Translations under genes and position numbers: made by a program | NCBI GenBank assembly: GCA_036244855.1 | Contig: BQKZ01000029.1 | Coordinates: forward strand, 75,742 to 139,741 | DNA: 64,000 bases | Reading direction: 5' to 3' | Origin: Temnopleurus reevesii | Lineage: Eukaryota; Echinodermata; Echinoidea; Temnopleuroida; Temnopleuridae | Shown here: positions 11,838-22,885 of the stretch, in pieces | Layout: each line of letters starts with the position of its first letter | Numbering within the stretch: the first letter of the stretch is position 1 | The notes under the pieces: generated by a model | Told to the model about the DNA's origin: nothing | Databases searched by the model: none | Seen by the model: only the letters and a program-made list of their open reading frames with translations

Positions 11838-12171
11838 TCGATTTACACCTTTGCGTTTTTAGCCTTCGTCGGCCCAGCGTTGTTGAAATTGAAAAAAAAA
11901 ACGCTATTTGAGCGCAAGCCTAATGCCCCGGTCACATAGGACCCCGCGGAAGCAACACGATTCACCCCAACTCTTTGGTAATTCACAGTTAACTGCCTCA
12001 GAACAACGAATCGGGGTGAATCGTGTTGCTTCCGGGGTCCTATGTGACCGGGCCTTAAGGTCAGTCTATTATCTGATCAGCGTATACTGTGCGCTCTGGG
12101 AGAGATTTCCATTTTCAAAAATGCTGGGCTGAAGCAGGAAAAAAAATCGAAAAGGTGTGAGTCGGCCTTAA
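11838..12171. mobile_element. MITE family A, copy 1, containing a nested family B element
   Basis: The left end reads TTACACCTTTGCGTTTTTAG (diverged at its tip) and the right end AAAAGGTGTGAGTCGGCCTT. These match the TIRs of the family A copy at 17309-17561 (AAGGCCGACTCACACCTTTG). Interior AGCGCAAGCC and GCGTATACTGTGCGCTC words are also shared. It is interrupted by family B at 11921-12058. Confidence 0.7.
11921..12058. mobile_element. MITE family B, copy 1 (nested)
   Basis: Fold-back element: GCCCCGGTCACATAGGACCC, then GGAAGCAACACGATTCACCC, a short centre with AACTGCCTCAGAACAACGA, then the complementary arm ending GTGACCGGGCCTTAA. Inserted inside a family A element. Confidence 0.8.
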
Positions 12172-12204
12172 GCTTGACAATAGCTTGATACAATACCATT
12201 ACGA

Positions 12205-12460
12205 ATTAAATTGAATTGAATTGAATTTATTCATTATCCAATAAAACAATAACATAACATGGTATTGTATAACAAAGATATGGTAATTAAAGCATAAAAT
12301 TAACAGGATAAAGGAAACCAGAAAATAGCATGGATGCTAGTCGAGTCTGGCACCTAGTCACAAAGACAATTGTCATATTGACTTGAAAGATTAAAACGTT
12401 ACATTAACAAGTTACTCCCCTGATTATCGATAATCTATTAGTAGAAGCGATGCTAGTCAA
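12205..12460 (-). repeat. Possible LINE 3' end on the - strand
   Basis: Opens with TTGAATTGAATTGAATTTAT, the reverse complement of an AATAAATTCAATTCAATTC tail, followed by ordinary AT-rich sequence. Similar starts occur at 24765 and 42388. No coding frame remains. Confidence 0.35.
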
Positions 12461-12660
12461 CTACCACGGGTCTTTTTTTAAGTTGGGGACGTATATTACA
12501 ATGTTACACACTTATATTCTTGTACGTAAGGGGCTGCAGACCCTAGCGCCCCCCCCCCCTCCCCCACATGGTTCTGCGATCCCTAAAAGTTTGTTCCAAG
12601 TGTTATACGATTTTGCCTAGTGAGAGTACATGAACGTTTTGTACACATTTCAAACTTTTG

Positions 12661-13077
12661 NNNNNNNNNNNNNNNNNNNNNNNNNNNNNNNNNNNNNNNN
12701 NNNNNNNNNNNNNNNNNNNNNNNNNNNNNNNNNNNNNNNNNNNNNNNNNNNNNNNNNNNNNNNNNNNNNNNNNNNNNNNNNNNNNNNNNNNNNNNNNNNN
12801 NNNNNNNNNNNNNNNNNNNNNNNNNNNNNNNNNNNNNNNNNNNNNNNNNNNNNNNNNNNNNNNNNNNNNNNNNNNNNNNNNNNNNNNNNNNNNNNNNNNN
12901 NNNNNNNNNNNNNNNNNNNNNNNNNNNNNNNNNNNNNNNNNNNNNNNNNNNNNNNNNNNNNNNNNNNNNNNNNNNNNNNNNNNNNNNNNNNNNNNNNNNN
13001 NNNNNNNNNNNNNNNNNNNNNNNNNNNNNNNNNNNNNNNNNNNNNNNNNNNNNNNNNNNNNNNNNNNNNNNNNNNNN
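12661..13077. other. Assembly gap, 417 N
   Basis: Unresolved bases. Open frames crossing it are artefacts of the N run. Confidence 1.
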
Positions 13078-13481
13078 CCCTCCCCTCCCTCTGGATCAGC
13101 CAATGAAAATGTTATGGTCCTTTCACACGAATAGAAGGCAATCTTACATAAAATGAGATATGTCATATGAACCAAATAGTTAGTTATGAAGACAAAGATC
13201 TTTCAACAAAACTTACAGGACATCCACATAATAAGACACATGGAACTATCCACACAAATATACCACACGTATGGTACTTTAACTCTAGAAAGGGCAAAAC
13301 AAAATGATAATAAGCAGGTTGCGATGACCGAAAAAATGACCAAAATACCGAAAAGTGAAGGGTTTTGCAATAACAACATAACAAATTTCCCCTCCGAAGA
13401 TGAGATATACTCTAATACGTTTTATACGGAATGGGCACACAAGGTAATCTCCGCACCACAAATACGTACCTATGATCCCGA

Positions 13482-13520
<39 letters not shown>

Positions 13521-16500
13521 TACACACACACTCGCACTCGCAAAAACAAATCAGAAGCTAGTCACATGGAGAAATAGTTTCTTTTAGATATCAAATATCT
13601 AAATTTCAAATTTTGAAATGAAGGGTACCAAAAGTATGAAGGTATTTTATCATTCGATACATATCATTTTCATACTTCAAACAATAGATCTTCAAAGCGG
13701 GTAAACATTATTTTTACTCACTCAGTAGGATAGGCACTTGTTAAAGTAGAAACATGATTAGTTAATTCAGAGCATACAGGTCATTTGGCTTGAGATTTAT
13801 ATGCCTGGCATTATGGCATGACATTTTGCAATAGTTGGTTAGCTTATTCTGATTGCGTGAAATGGGTCGCGCACGAACGCGTCACAATACAACAATTTGG
13901 CAAAATTACTTGTTCGTTTTCATTTTATATTCGTTCGAGCCACCCAAAATGAGAAAACCATTCAACAGAACAGATTGTTTACTGAACGGCGTATCGAACG
14001 AAAATAATATAATTCGATTTGATTTCGTCATGTTGATGGCCTTCCGCTCCCCGCCAAGAACTGTGGTCTACCCGCCAGTCTGAATAAAAGTAAAGACTTT
14101 CCTCTCTCCGCCCCATGACCTTATCACGTCTGAGGACGCACAATGCTGTGTGTGTCAGCATGGTGCAGGCGTAGTCAGAGAGAGCATAATCGACCTCGGT
14201 ATACATACATATCATTTAAGCATTCGTGCAACCCTCGGAGACTGTACATGAACGATAAGAACATCTGACGATACGTTCTCGCTGGAAGCGAAAAAGGGAT
14301 GAACAGTCGCTGTTTGCATGCATCGAATCGAAATTGGCATCATACATCGCCATGCAATTGGGAAATGAATAGAGGTAGGAGTACCACTATAGTGTTTACG
14401 TTTTAAGATTTAATTTCATTTATTAATATTTATGCATATTTATGCATATTTTGAGGATTGGCAACATCAATGGACTTTAACATATTTGCATCTGGCAACC
14501 ACAAACCAGAACATCATGACTCTGAGCAAAAAGATAATAATAAGAATAATAATGATATTCAGATGATAAAAATGATATGTGTTATTATTATCATGTGTGT
14601 TTTTTTCCTGTGTTCTCATTATCATGTTTTTCCCCTGCGTTCTTATTCATTTTGTCGAGCAGTAGTGTTTGGATATGAACGTCAATGCACACATTTGAGG
14701 CAAATGGTCTGTAAGTTAAAACAGGTCAGATGCAAGGACACTAGCCAATATAATATATTGACAATTACATTGACTTAATTTTAGAGAGTCCAACAATTAT
14801 TTCTATAAAAACATGGACAATGGCACCCAATGCTGGCAACAGATATTTTTTTTTTTGCAATAGCTCAGTACTTGTCTGTAGTATCGCCGACACAATGGAT
14901 ACCTTCATTTGTATCCGTTATCATTTTACACATAATCTTATTCTCTATATGTTAATTCCCATTTGTTTGGGCTTTGCATTAATGGTATTCTGCCTTCTAT
15001 ATTAACGTATAGGCCCTGGAAATGACACCTCGCTGCTTAGCCTAAGATTCAGATCGACTGTTGCACGAGCAAGACCCAGACAAATCGATTGAAAATTTAA
15101 CTGACACATGCAGGTCTGGAGAGAAAGAATCAATGAAAAATATAATAATATAAAGAGACAAGACGATAATACGAAGTACTCTTGAATTGATTATTCCCCT
15201 GCAGTTTGATATTTCCTATAGCTAATGGAAATTATACCTAGTCATCTTTTCCCAGGTGTTTTATTGCATTGAAATTACCCTACATTTTCGTCCATGAGAA
15301 TAATTATTATTTTTTGGACGACAATTGATATGATATTGTTAAATGAAGAATGATATGGAAATGTCTTTGATTAGATGACATTAAGAATGCTAATGCGAGC
15401 CGACACTTTCCACGTTACGCGTATTATATACTATATTACTCGCAAACAACATCTTCGTGCTTGGTTCGACGTTTATAACACATAATATAATGTATTTCCA
15501 ATGACCCGTATCCAGCTGGCGACAGCAGTATATTCTATTCATATTGATATGGAATATTATAATACTTCCTTTTCGTATTGGTAGAGCGAGTTTCCATAGA
15601 CATCACAATAGCTATTCACTACACGATGTACCATGAACTTATATTTCCTCGTCTATGCTTGTCAGTGTTGTGTCTATCGTACGGTACACTATTACTGACG
15701 TATTATATTGTATTTTGCCCAAAAGTATGATGATAATCTATTTAGGTCTATTGGAGGAAATCAATTTTATAATGATTTAGAATAGGAGATTAAGGAAGAG
15801 TGGAGAGAAAAAGAGGGTATATAGAGGGTGTTAGATATCTTTCTTTTTTTAGAAGGGGGATGCGTAAAAGGCCGCTTCAAAAAAAATCTCCAATTATGTT
15901 AATGAACAAGACCATTGGTGAGTTTATAGACATGTGAGAGAAAAAAGGAAAAAAAAAATCAATATTCAGGATATTACTCAAGGCAATTTGAATTATTAAT
16001 TATTTCCCATTTTTAAAGAGTAAGCACATGACATAGAAATTGACATGAAATGCAACATAAAAACTGTGTGTCACTGTATACAAGTCTTCTCCCCTATTCC
16101 TATACATACACTCCGCTCTTATGGTTTTGATTTTTTGGCGGGGGGTGGGAGGGGGGATGCAAACCTCGGGACACCCATCGAGTTTTGTTCCAGGCATGAT
16201 GGTTTTAAAAGCAACGAGGCAAAAACTTTAAAGGGGATTGAAACCCAAAAAATATATTGACTTATTTCAGTAGGTGTAATATTTATCTATTTAATGGAAT
16301 ATTTTATTGTACAAGAAAAAACAGCATAAGGAGATAAATTTTCATTTTCTGAGCCAAGATTTCGTCTGCTAGCAATACCCTGAGGGCTACCATTTTGTTA
16401 TTTGGTACGAGAAAGTATTTTGTTATCCCCGAGTAGAACGACTTTGATCGAAATATAAGCTTAGAATTTGAATAAAAATATATCTTACATATGGTCATAT

Positions 16501-17308
16501 AATTCAATATCTTAAAACTGGTCTGGATTTATTTTACAAAATAAAGTTTTGTTCATTAGAATTGTGTTTTATTGGCATGGGCGTGACGTTTTTGCGGAGT
16601 AATGACGTTTTTGCGGAGTAGAGTCCAAGTTTGCTTGTAACAAAACAAATGAAAGAAAAGAATCTGTATTATCGGTTGGCTATTTAAACCATTGTATATC
16701 ACTTTCTATAGCGTTATACAATCAGATGACGACCAGAACAAACACAAAAATCTGCGGTACAGGGTGGCCTTTTAAAGTCATGTATTCGTTTTCATATAGG
16801 GTCTTTGGCAAAACGCTACGTTTTCACCTGTATTTAAACAATAGAATACAATACCTGGAAGGCTTGTTGAATAAAGGAAATTCTGTTATGCCAGGCAAGT
16901 CCACTAAAAGCACATTTCTTTAGTATAAACAGGTGATTTGAAGGCTGAATTGTTTTTTAGAAGTCGTACTTTGGACACCTATCACGCATTTTTTCCAACA
17001 TAACTTATTTTATTTGCCAAAGATTAAACTATTTTACAGTTTAATGAATATTTTCCTTGCCACAGAAAATTATATCAATGGACCACGTCGAAATATCTGT
17101 TCAGAACAAAATGGCAGCCCCCTTGTAATGTGATAGCAGACGGCGAAAACCTGTTCTAAAATATCGAGAAATTTACACTTTCCTGAATTTATTTTAGAGT
17201 TTGATCCAGTCTGATTAGTCGTGGTATATGATACCTTTCTTATAGGTGTATATTATCCTCTAGGATTCATTCTTCTTTAAACTTTAACATAAACTCCTTA
17301 CTTATCGA
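13078..17308. other. Intergenic, AT-rich
   Basis: An (AC)n microsatellite at 13481-13531, a doubled TTTATGCATA word near 14429-14450 and a 20-bp tandem word GACGTTTTTGCGGAGTA near 16585-16621. No supported gene. Confidence 0.4.
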
Positions 17309-17561
17309 AAGGCCGACTCACACCTTTGCGATTTTAGTCTGCATCGGTCCAGCATTTAAAAAAAATGGAAACACTCCCCGAGCGCACAGTAGGCCTATAC
17401 GCTGATCAGACAGTGGACTGACGTTCGGCTTGCGCTAAAGGAGCGTCGGCCGAACGTTAGTCCACCTTATGACCTGCGTCTTTGTGCATTAAGGGAGCGT
17501 TTTTAACGTTAACAAACGCTGGACCGACGCAGGCTAAAACGCAAAGGTGTGAGTCGGCCTT
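17309..17561. mobile_element. MITE family A, copy 2 (most complete)
   Basis: Ends AAGGCCGACTCACACCTTTG and CAAAGGTGTGAGTCGGCCTT form a 20-bp perfect TIR. The arms continue with GCTGGACCGACGCAGGCTAA and a diverged partner. Its centre is itself palindromic: GACGTTCGGCTTGCGC against GCGTCGGCCGAACGTTAGTC. About 253 bp, no coding capacity. Confidence 0.9.
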
Positions 17562-19732
17562 AAGCGGTAGCTTTATCAAATCTGTTCATTGTTAAAATGA
17601 GTGCCTTCAAAATAGACTTTGTACACGTCAGAAACTGCATCATTTTAGAAACAATGTAGACTCCAAATTCAAGCGATTATTCGAGCGATTAGAAAGCAAT
17701 CTCTTTTGATTGTTCATAGAGGACAAATTTGAAGAAGAAAAAAATGTTTAGTGTATGAATTAGATTAACCTTTTCAAAGTTAGATTGATTTTAATCCATA
17801 AAGGTTTATCTTAATCCAAGCTGTTGAATAGAAATAAGACTTAATCCAAGTTCATGTTAGAAATCTAAATCATTAATGAATCAATCTTGTCTTTTAGATA
17901 TTAATATACTTTTTTCTCATATGTCCTCCATGCAGGACAATCAAAATATTAAAAAATTCTTTGTAATTGCTCGAAATATAGAACGTAATCAAAACACATT
18001 TTATTTTTCGAATTGAGAAACGTCTTGAATCGTAATATGCTGAAAACATCTTTTTTTCATATCACGAGAGAGAACATTATTGAAGCTCCCAGGTCAGTGT
18101 GCCTATTGGGACTTTCAATGATTTCCACTTCACGCAGATATTGTTGGCAGGCTAATCCTAAATGCCTGACCCTTCTAGTTTTGTCTCCGTCTATATCACC
18201 TGATCATGTCTTATCTGAAATAACCTTTTCCGAAGAGGAAGCATAATTTTTGTCATAGATTTGTAGATTCAGATAGTTAAGGAAGCATTATGGTTCTGTT
18301 TATTGTATATACGCTTGCTCCTATTATGAATACATTACGATTTCAGGACTTTTGTGATAAACAAGGTCGGTCTCTTGATAATCCTGATTGATTACGATAC
18401 GTCGCCAATTTAACTTATTGCAAATTTTATCTAACTCACCATTACATAATTCTGTTGTAATTGAACAAAGTTGTTGTTGCTTTGAATTTTGTATGGAACG
18501 AGGGGTGAGCAAGGGAGAGTGTTGTAGCTCCACATATTTTCAGTAAATATGTGCAAACACAACAATATGTACAATTTTAAAGCCTTTGTCCTGTATTTAG
18601 AAACGTCGTGGTTATACAACCCTCTAATTTTTTTGGTGCTGATATTTTGCCAATTTCTTTTTCAGACATCGTGCCTATGATAAAGCCCATGATCGGCCTT
18701 GAAATACACCTTGGTAGTAAACGAGGTTTATTTTCCGAGAAAATCATGGTATTCTTTTCAGTAATATGAGACAATTGTATAGAAATACATTACCTATATT
18801 TTTGTTATCGGTAAACTAATCGAGTTTCCAAACTTTGGGGGCGGGGGAATATACATGGTGCGTGATTTACCTAATTTTTGGTAGAATGGGCTCGGAAAAT
18901 GACCTTTGGATTTTATCATTCAAGGATTTGCCGGATACATTTTTTATATTCGTGATAAATTTTCATTTGAAAACATTCTATGCAAAAAGTGGAGTCATAC
19001 AAAAATCAATCCTTTTGTCTGTGTTTATTGAGCTATTCGTTCTAAATATGTTTTTTTTTAATTATATATGTCGTTGAGTGACCCAACATGATATTTTTTT
19101 TGTCAAAGACTCACATAGTTTTCCTCCCTTTATATTTTACAGTGTGAGAAGTTGACGTCTTTATGCTAAATATGCGGCAGATGCAATGTCGTTAAATGAT
19201 GTAATCCATTGTCATACAACTTTTGCCTCCTCATTTCACATGAATTATGCACTACAATTGTAAGCGACCTTTATTATGTAAGAGCTTCACTTTAATATTA
19301 GCTCATTTTTCACGTTGAGCAGTTCACCGAGAGACATTATTCAACAACTGAAATCACTCATGCGTGAAAAGGATTTCACTTTGTTCGATAAATATTGCAA
19401 GACAGATTCATTCAGAGGAAGTCTAAATGCGGAAACTTAAAAATGAAATAATTACAAATAATTTACACATTCAATATTGATCCCTAACTTTTTGGCATAG
19501 TGTAGGATAGCCTACGCCAAAGGAAAGTTTTTTTTGTGTGTAAAATGTTAATGGAATATAAAAGTATCATTCTGCAGATATGCATCTATATACTGATATT
19601 TACCGCTCAGGCTGCATGCACATCGGATGAACTTATAAATCAACAATCTCCATGGGAAAAATAACGTTGTTTTCTGCATGATATCACGTACCTTAGTTTG
19701 ATTTCGATTTTTTAATGTTTATCAACCAATAG
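17562..19732. other. Intergenic, AT-rich
   Basis: No supported gene. Around 18090-18235 both strands are open for about 50-77 codons, but neither gives a recognisable product nor convincing splice sites. Confidence 0.35.
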
Positions 19733-20983
19733 GTCTATTCGCTGATCTTTCTGCCTCCATAAATCAGGCAGGTTACCAAACCTGATGCGGATTCTACACA
19801 CACAAGCCAACCAGATAGATGATCAATATACCTGTATTTTTTTTTACTGGACCTTCCCCATAAACAAGTTACAGTTACCTTATCTTGATAGTCTTACTTT
19901 ATCAGAGAATTCAATTTTATTAATGACACAAAATATTGTCAGTGTGTCTTCACGAAGTGACATTAGACACAGGCTGGTGTTGCATGAAACCAGTAGGCCT
20001 AACTCTAGTTACGATGTCATTGAAACGAGCTATATGTTAGGAAGTGTGAACGCGCATCTTGTTGCTATGTTGGGAGTCTCTTTGTCTTCATGCAACACTT
20101 CCTGTCGGATAATGTGACTTCATGAAAATACAGACAACGATGTTGTTTTCATTAGTTTTCGGGTTTTTTTTTTTTTTTTTTTACTTACAGCTTGATATTC
20201 ATGGATAATTATAACTTCAAATGACGTGACATAACCTTGAATTGACTACCCACATTTTTACAAATCAACAACTCGCATACGTGTTCTTTTTCCTAAAAGA
20301 TCAAGATAATTTATATGCATTGAAATTGATGAAAACGTGATATTCTTGTTTTTTCTTCACTGATTACCTAAGAAGGTTACGGCGGAACAAACGGGACACA
20401 AGATAGAGACAGATTCAATGTTTTTGCGAAAATTGTCTTATTTACACATAATGTCAAAATGGACAATACCAACCTGTATATATTTTGCAAAATAAGACAG
20501 GATGTTGTTAAAAGAGTTTGTCATGCATTGTCCCATACGAGGGCCACTATAAGAATATGGGCCTGCATAAACTTGTTAATTAAACAATTCCCAAGAGTTC
20601 CAAGGTGGCATCCATCCGATTTTGAATTATTCTATTCCCCTTGATTTTTCTTTTTTTCATAAAAAAAACACCTTTCATTAGCAGGATAATGTCACGCTCC
20701 CGGTTCGGCTCTCTTCGATTAGAAATCAGAATGATAATTATGTCACACACTCCATGACAATTTACTTTTAAAATGTTTTTTTTTTTACAGAAATTATTTC
20801 AAAACTTCTTGAGACGCGTGTCAGGTGAGTGAAGATGGGAGTTTGTGTTGTTGGAGATAAGCGAGAAGGAGAAGGAGAAGGAGGAGGTATGCGTCTTTGG
20901 TTTCGACATCGATGGGGATGGGTGGTGACGGTGGCCGGTTTCACCATCAATCTCGTCATCTATAACATGCTCTACTGCTATGG
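19733..20983. repeat. Duplicated SLC16-like first-exon region, copy 1 (likely alternate haplotype)
   Basis: Starts at GTCTATTCGCTGATCTTTCT and ends abruptly inside a coding exon at ACTGCTATGG before a single N at 20984. The same sequence starts again at 20985, immediately after the N. Copy 2 runs to 22560 and then continues through the rest of the exon. Copies differ by many substitutions and by indels, including a roughly 0.4-kb AT-repeat-bearing segment present only in copy 2. Confidence 0.85.
20835..20983 (+). pseudogene. Extra, truncated copy of SLC16-like coding exon 1
   Basis: Encodes MGVCVVGDKREGEGEGGG then MRLWFRHRWGWVVTVAGFTI and NLVIYNMLYCY before the sequence stops at the N at 20984. 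It differs from the intact exon by a shorter Glu/Gly run and silent changes. It has no splice donor. Most likely an allelic copy left by the assembler rather than a second gene. Confidence 0.8.
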
Positions 20984-20984
20984 N

Positions 20985-22560
20985 GTCTATTCGCTGATCT
21001 TTCTGCCTCCATAAATCAGGCAGGTTACCAAACCTGATGCGGATTCTACACACACAAGCCAACCAGATAGATGATCAATTTTGTTACTGTAAATTTTGTT
21101 ACTGGACCTTCCCAATAAACAAGTTAGATTAATCTGAAACACGGGGAAATACTTCTTTTGTTATGTTTTTTTTAATTCAATCATCACATCAAATAGTCTT
21201 GTATAATGTGGCTAAATATGGCTTACAGTGCATCTATTGTGCCTCCGTGCCTCTATAATTCCTATATATACTAGCTAAATGTAGGTCTTTTTAAGCAGCG
21301 TTTTGTATCCTCTGGAAAAGGCGCTCTATAAATTCAATTATTATTATCATTATTATTATTATTTTTATTTTTATTATTATTATTAATATTATTATTATTA
21401 TTATTGTTAGTATCATCATTATTATCACTATTATTATCATTATTATAATAATTTACAGCATTTGTAACGCGCTTATCACAAATTATTATTATTATTCTTG
21501 GATGACCCGATGTAAATCATATAATACCTAAGGATTATCACGTTGCAAGTCTTACTTTATCAGAGAACAACACAAAATATCGTCTGTGTGTTTTCACGAA
21601 ATGACGGTAGTCATAGGCTTGTGTTGCATGAAACTGTCACTATATTATTTGAAATGTTAATAAAACGAGCAATAATTATTGCTATGTTGTTTTAATCTCT
21701 TTGTCGTCATGCAACACTACCCGTTGGCTACCGTCACTTCATGCAAACACGGACGACATCGTATTTCCCATACATTTTAGCTTAATAGTCATGGATAATT
21801 ATAACTTCAAATAACGTGATATGACCTTGAATTTACTACATGATTATGACCCTCAATTTACAAATAAAAAAAAATCGCATTCGTGTACTTTTTCCAAAAA
21901 GAATCAAGATAATTTATATGCATTGAAATTGATGAAAACGTGATATTTTTGTTTGTTCTTCATTGATTACCTCAAAAAGTTATGGTGGAATAAACGGGAT
22001 ATGATAAACTGTCTTATTCACACATAATGTCAAAATGGATAAAATCAACCTGTATATTTTGCAAAATAAGACAGGAAATTGTTAAAAGAATTAGTCATGC
22101 AGTGCCCCATACGAGGGCCATTATAAGAATATGGGCCCGCATGAACTTGTTAATTAAACAATTTCCAAGGGTTCCAAGGCGGCATCCATCCGATTTTGAA
22201 TTATTGTATTCCCCTTGATTTTTTCTTTTTCATAAAAAAAAACACCTTTCATTAGTAGGATAATGTCACGCTCCCGGTTCGGTTCTCTTCAATTATAAAT
22301 CATATGATAATGTCAGACACGCAATGACAAAGACTTTTCAAAATATTTTTGTTTTCGACAGAAATCATTTCAAAACTTTATGAGACACGTGTTAGGTGAG
22401 TGAAGATGGGAGTTTGTGTTGTTGGAGATAAGCGAGAAGGAGAAGAAGGAGGAGGAGGAGGAGATATGCGTCTTTGGTTTCGACATCGATGGGGATGGGT
22501 GGTGACGGTGGCCGGATTCACCATCAATCTCGTCATCTATAACATGCTCTACTGCTATGG
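20985..22560. repeat. Duplicated SLC16-like first-exon region, copy 2
   Basis: Partner of 19733-20983. It contains an extra segment at about 21128-21550 with ATT-rich microsatellite DNA and a GGCGCTCTATAAAT word, a common motif at the ends of marine invertebrate short repeats. This copy leads into the intact exon and the rest of the gene. Confidence 0.85.
22362..22405 (+). promoter_or_regulatory. Probable 5' UTR segment with a perfect cryptic donor before the ATG
   Basis: A T-rich tract and acceptor ending at 22361 precede it. TTAG|GTGAGT at 22392-22401 is a near-perfect 5' splice site just upstream of the ATG at 22406; the duplicate copy reads CAG|GTGAGT at the same place. Use of that donor would remove the start codon exon. 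Confidence 0.45.
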
Positions 22561-22613
22561 AATCCTACTCGTCACCTTTCAAGAAGAATTCAACGCAAAC
22601 ACTGTGCAAACAG
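22406..22613 (+). CDS. SLC16-like coding exon 1 (N-terminus and first helix)
   Basis: Encodes 69 residues plus one base. The N-terminus carries an acidic then poly-Gly stretch (residues 11-20), then MRLWFRHRWGWVVTVAGF leads into helix 1, ending FQEEFNANTVQT. FxxEF at this position is typical of SLC16. The donor is ACAG|gtatgt. A probable untranslated part begins after an acceptor at 22360-22361. Confidence 0.92.
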
Positions 22614-22791
22614 GTATGTTCCTTATTTTATGTCATGTTTTTTATTACAATAAGGCAAAAAGAAATTTAGGTGTGTACTTGTCCGAAACCAGGTGATATA
22701 TGTATACAAACGCACCCCTCACTGCCCCCCCTCTCTATATATATATCCATTCCCTCTCCTCTCTCTTTCTCTCTCCCTTTCTATCTCCCCC

Positions 22792-22828
<37 letters not shown>

Positions 22829-22848
22829 CCTATCCACCCCCCTCTCTC

Positions 22849-22885
<37 letters not shown>

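Noticed and set aside
12603..13175. Long frames across N runs, also at 33967-35043
   Set aside because: Produced by undefined bases, not sequence.
13481..13531. CRISPR-like or short spaced repeats
   Set aside because: Simple dinucleotide microsatellites; this is an animal genome and no spaced direct-repeat array exists.
18090..18240. Both strands open with somewhat protein-like translations
   Set aside because: No recognisable family, no convincing splice pair, and the opposite frames could not be told apart.
20459..20644. A ~61-residue frame conserved between 20459-20644 and 22027-22218
   Set aside because: The two regions are copies of one duplicated, probably allelic segment, so similarity does not show selection on protein.
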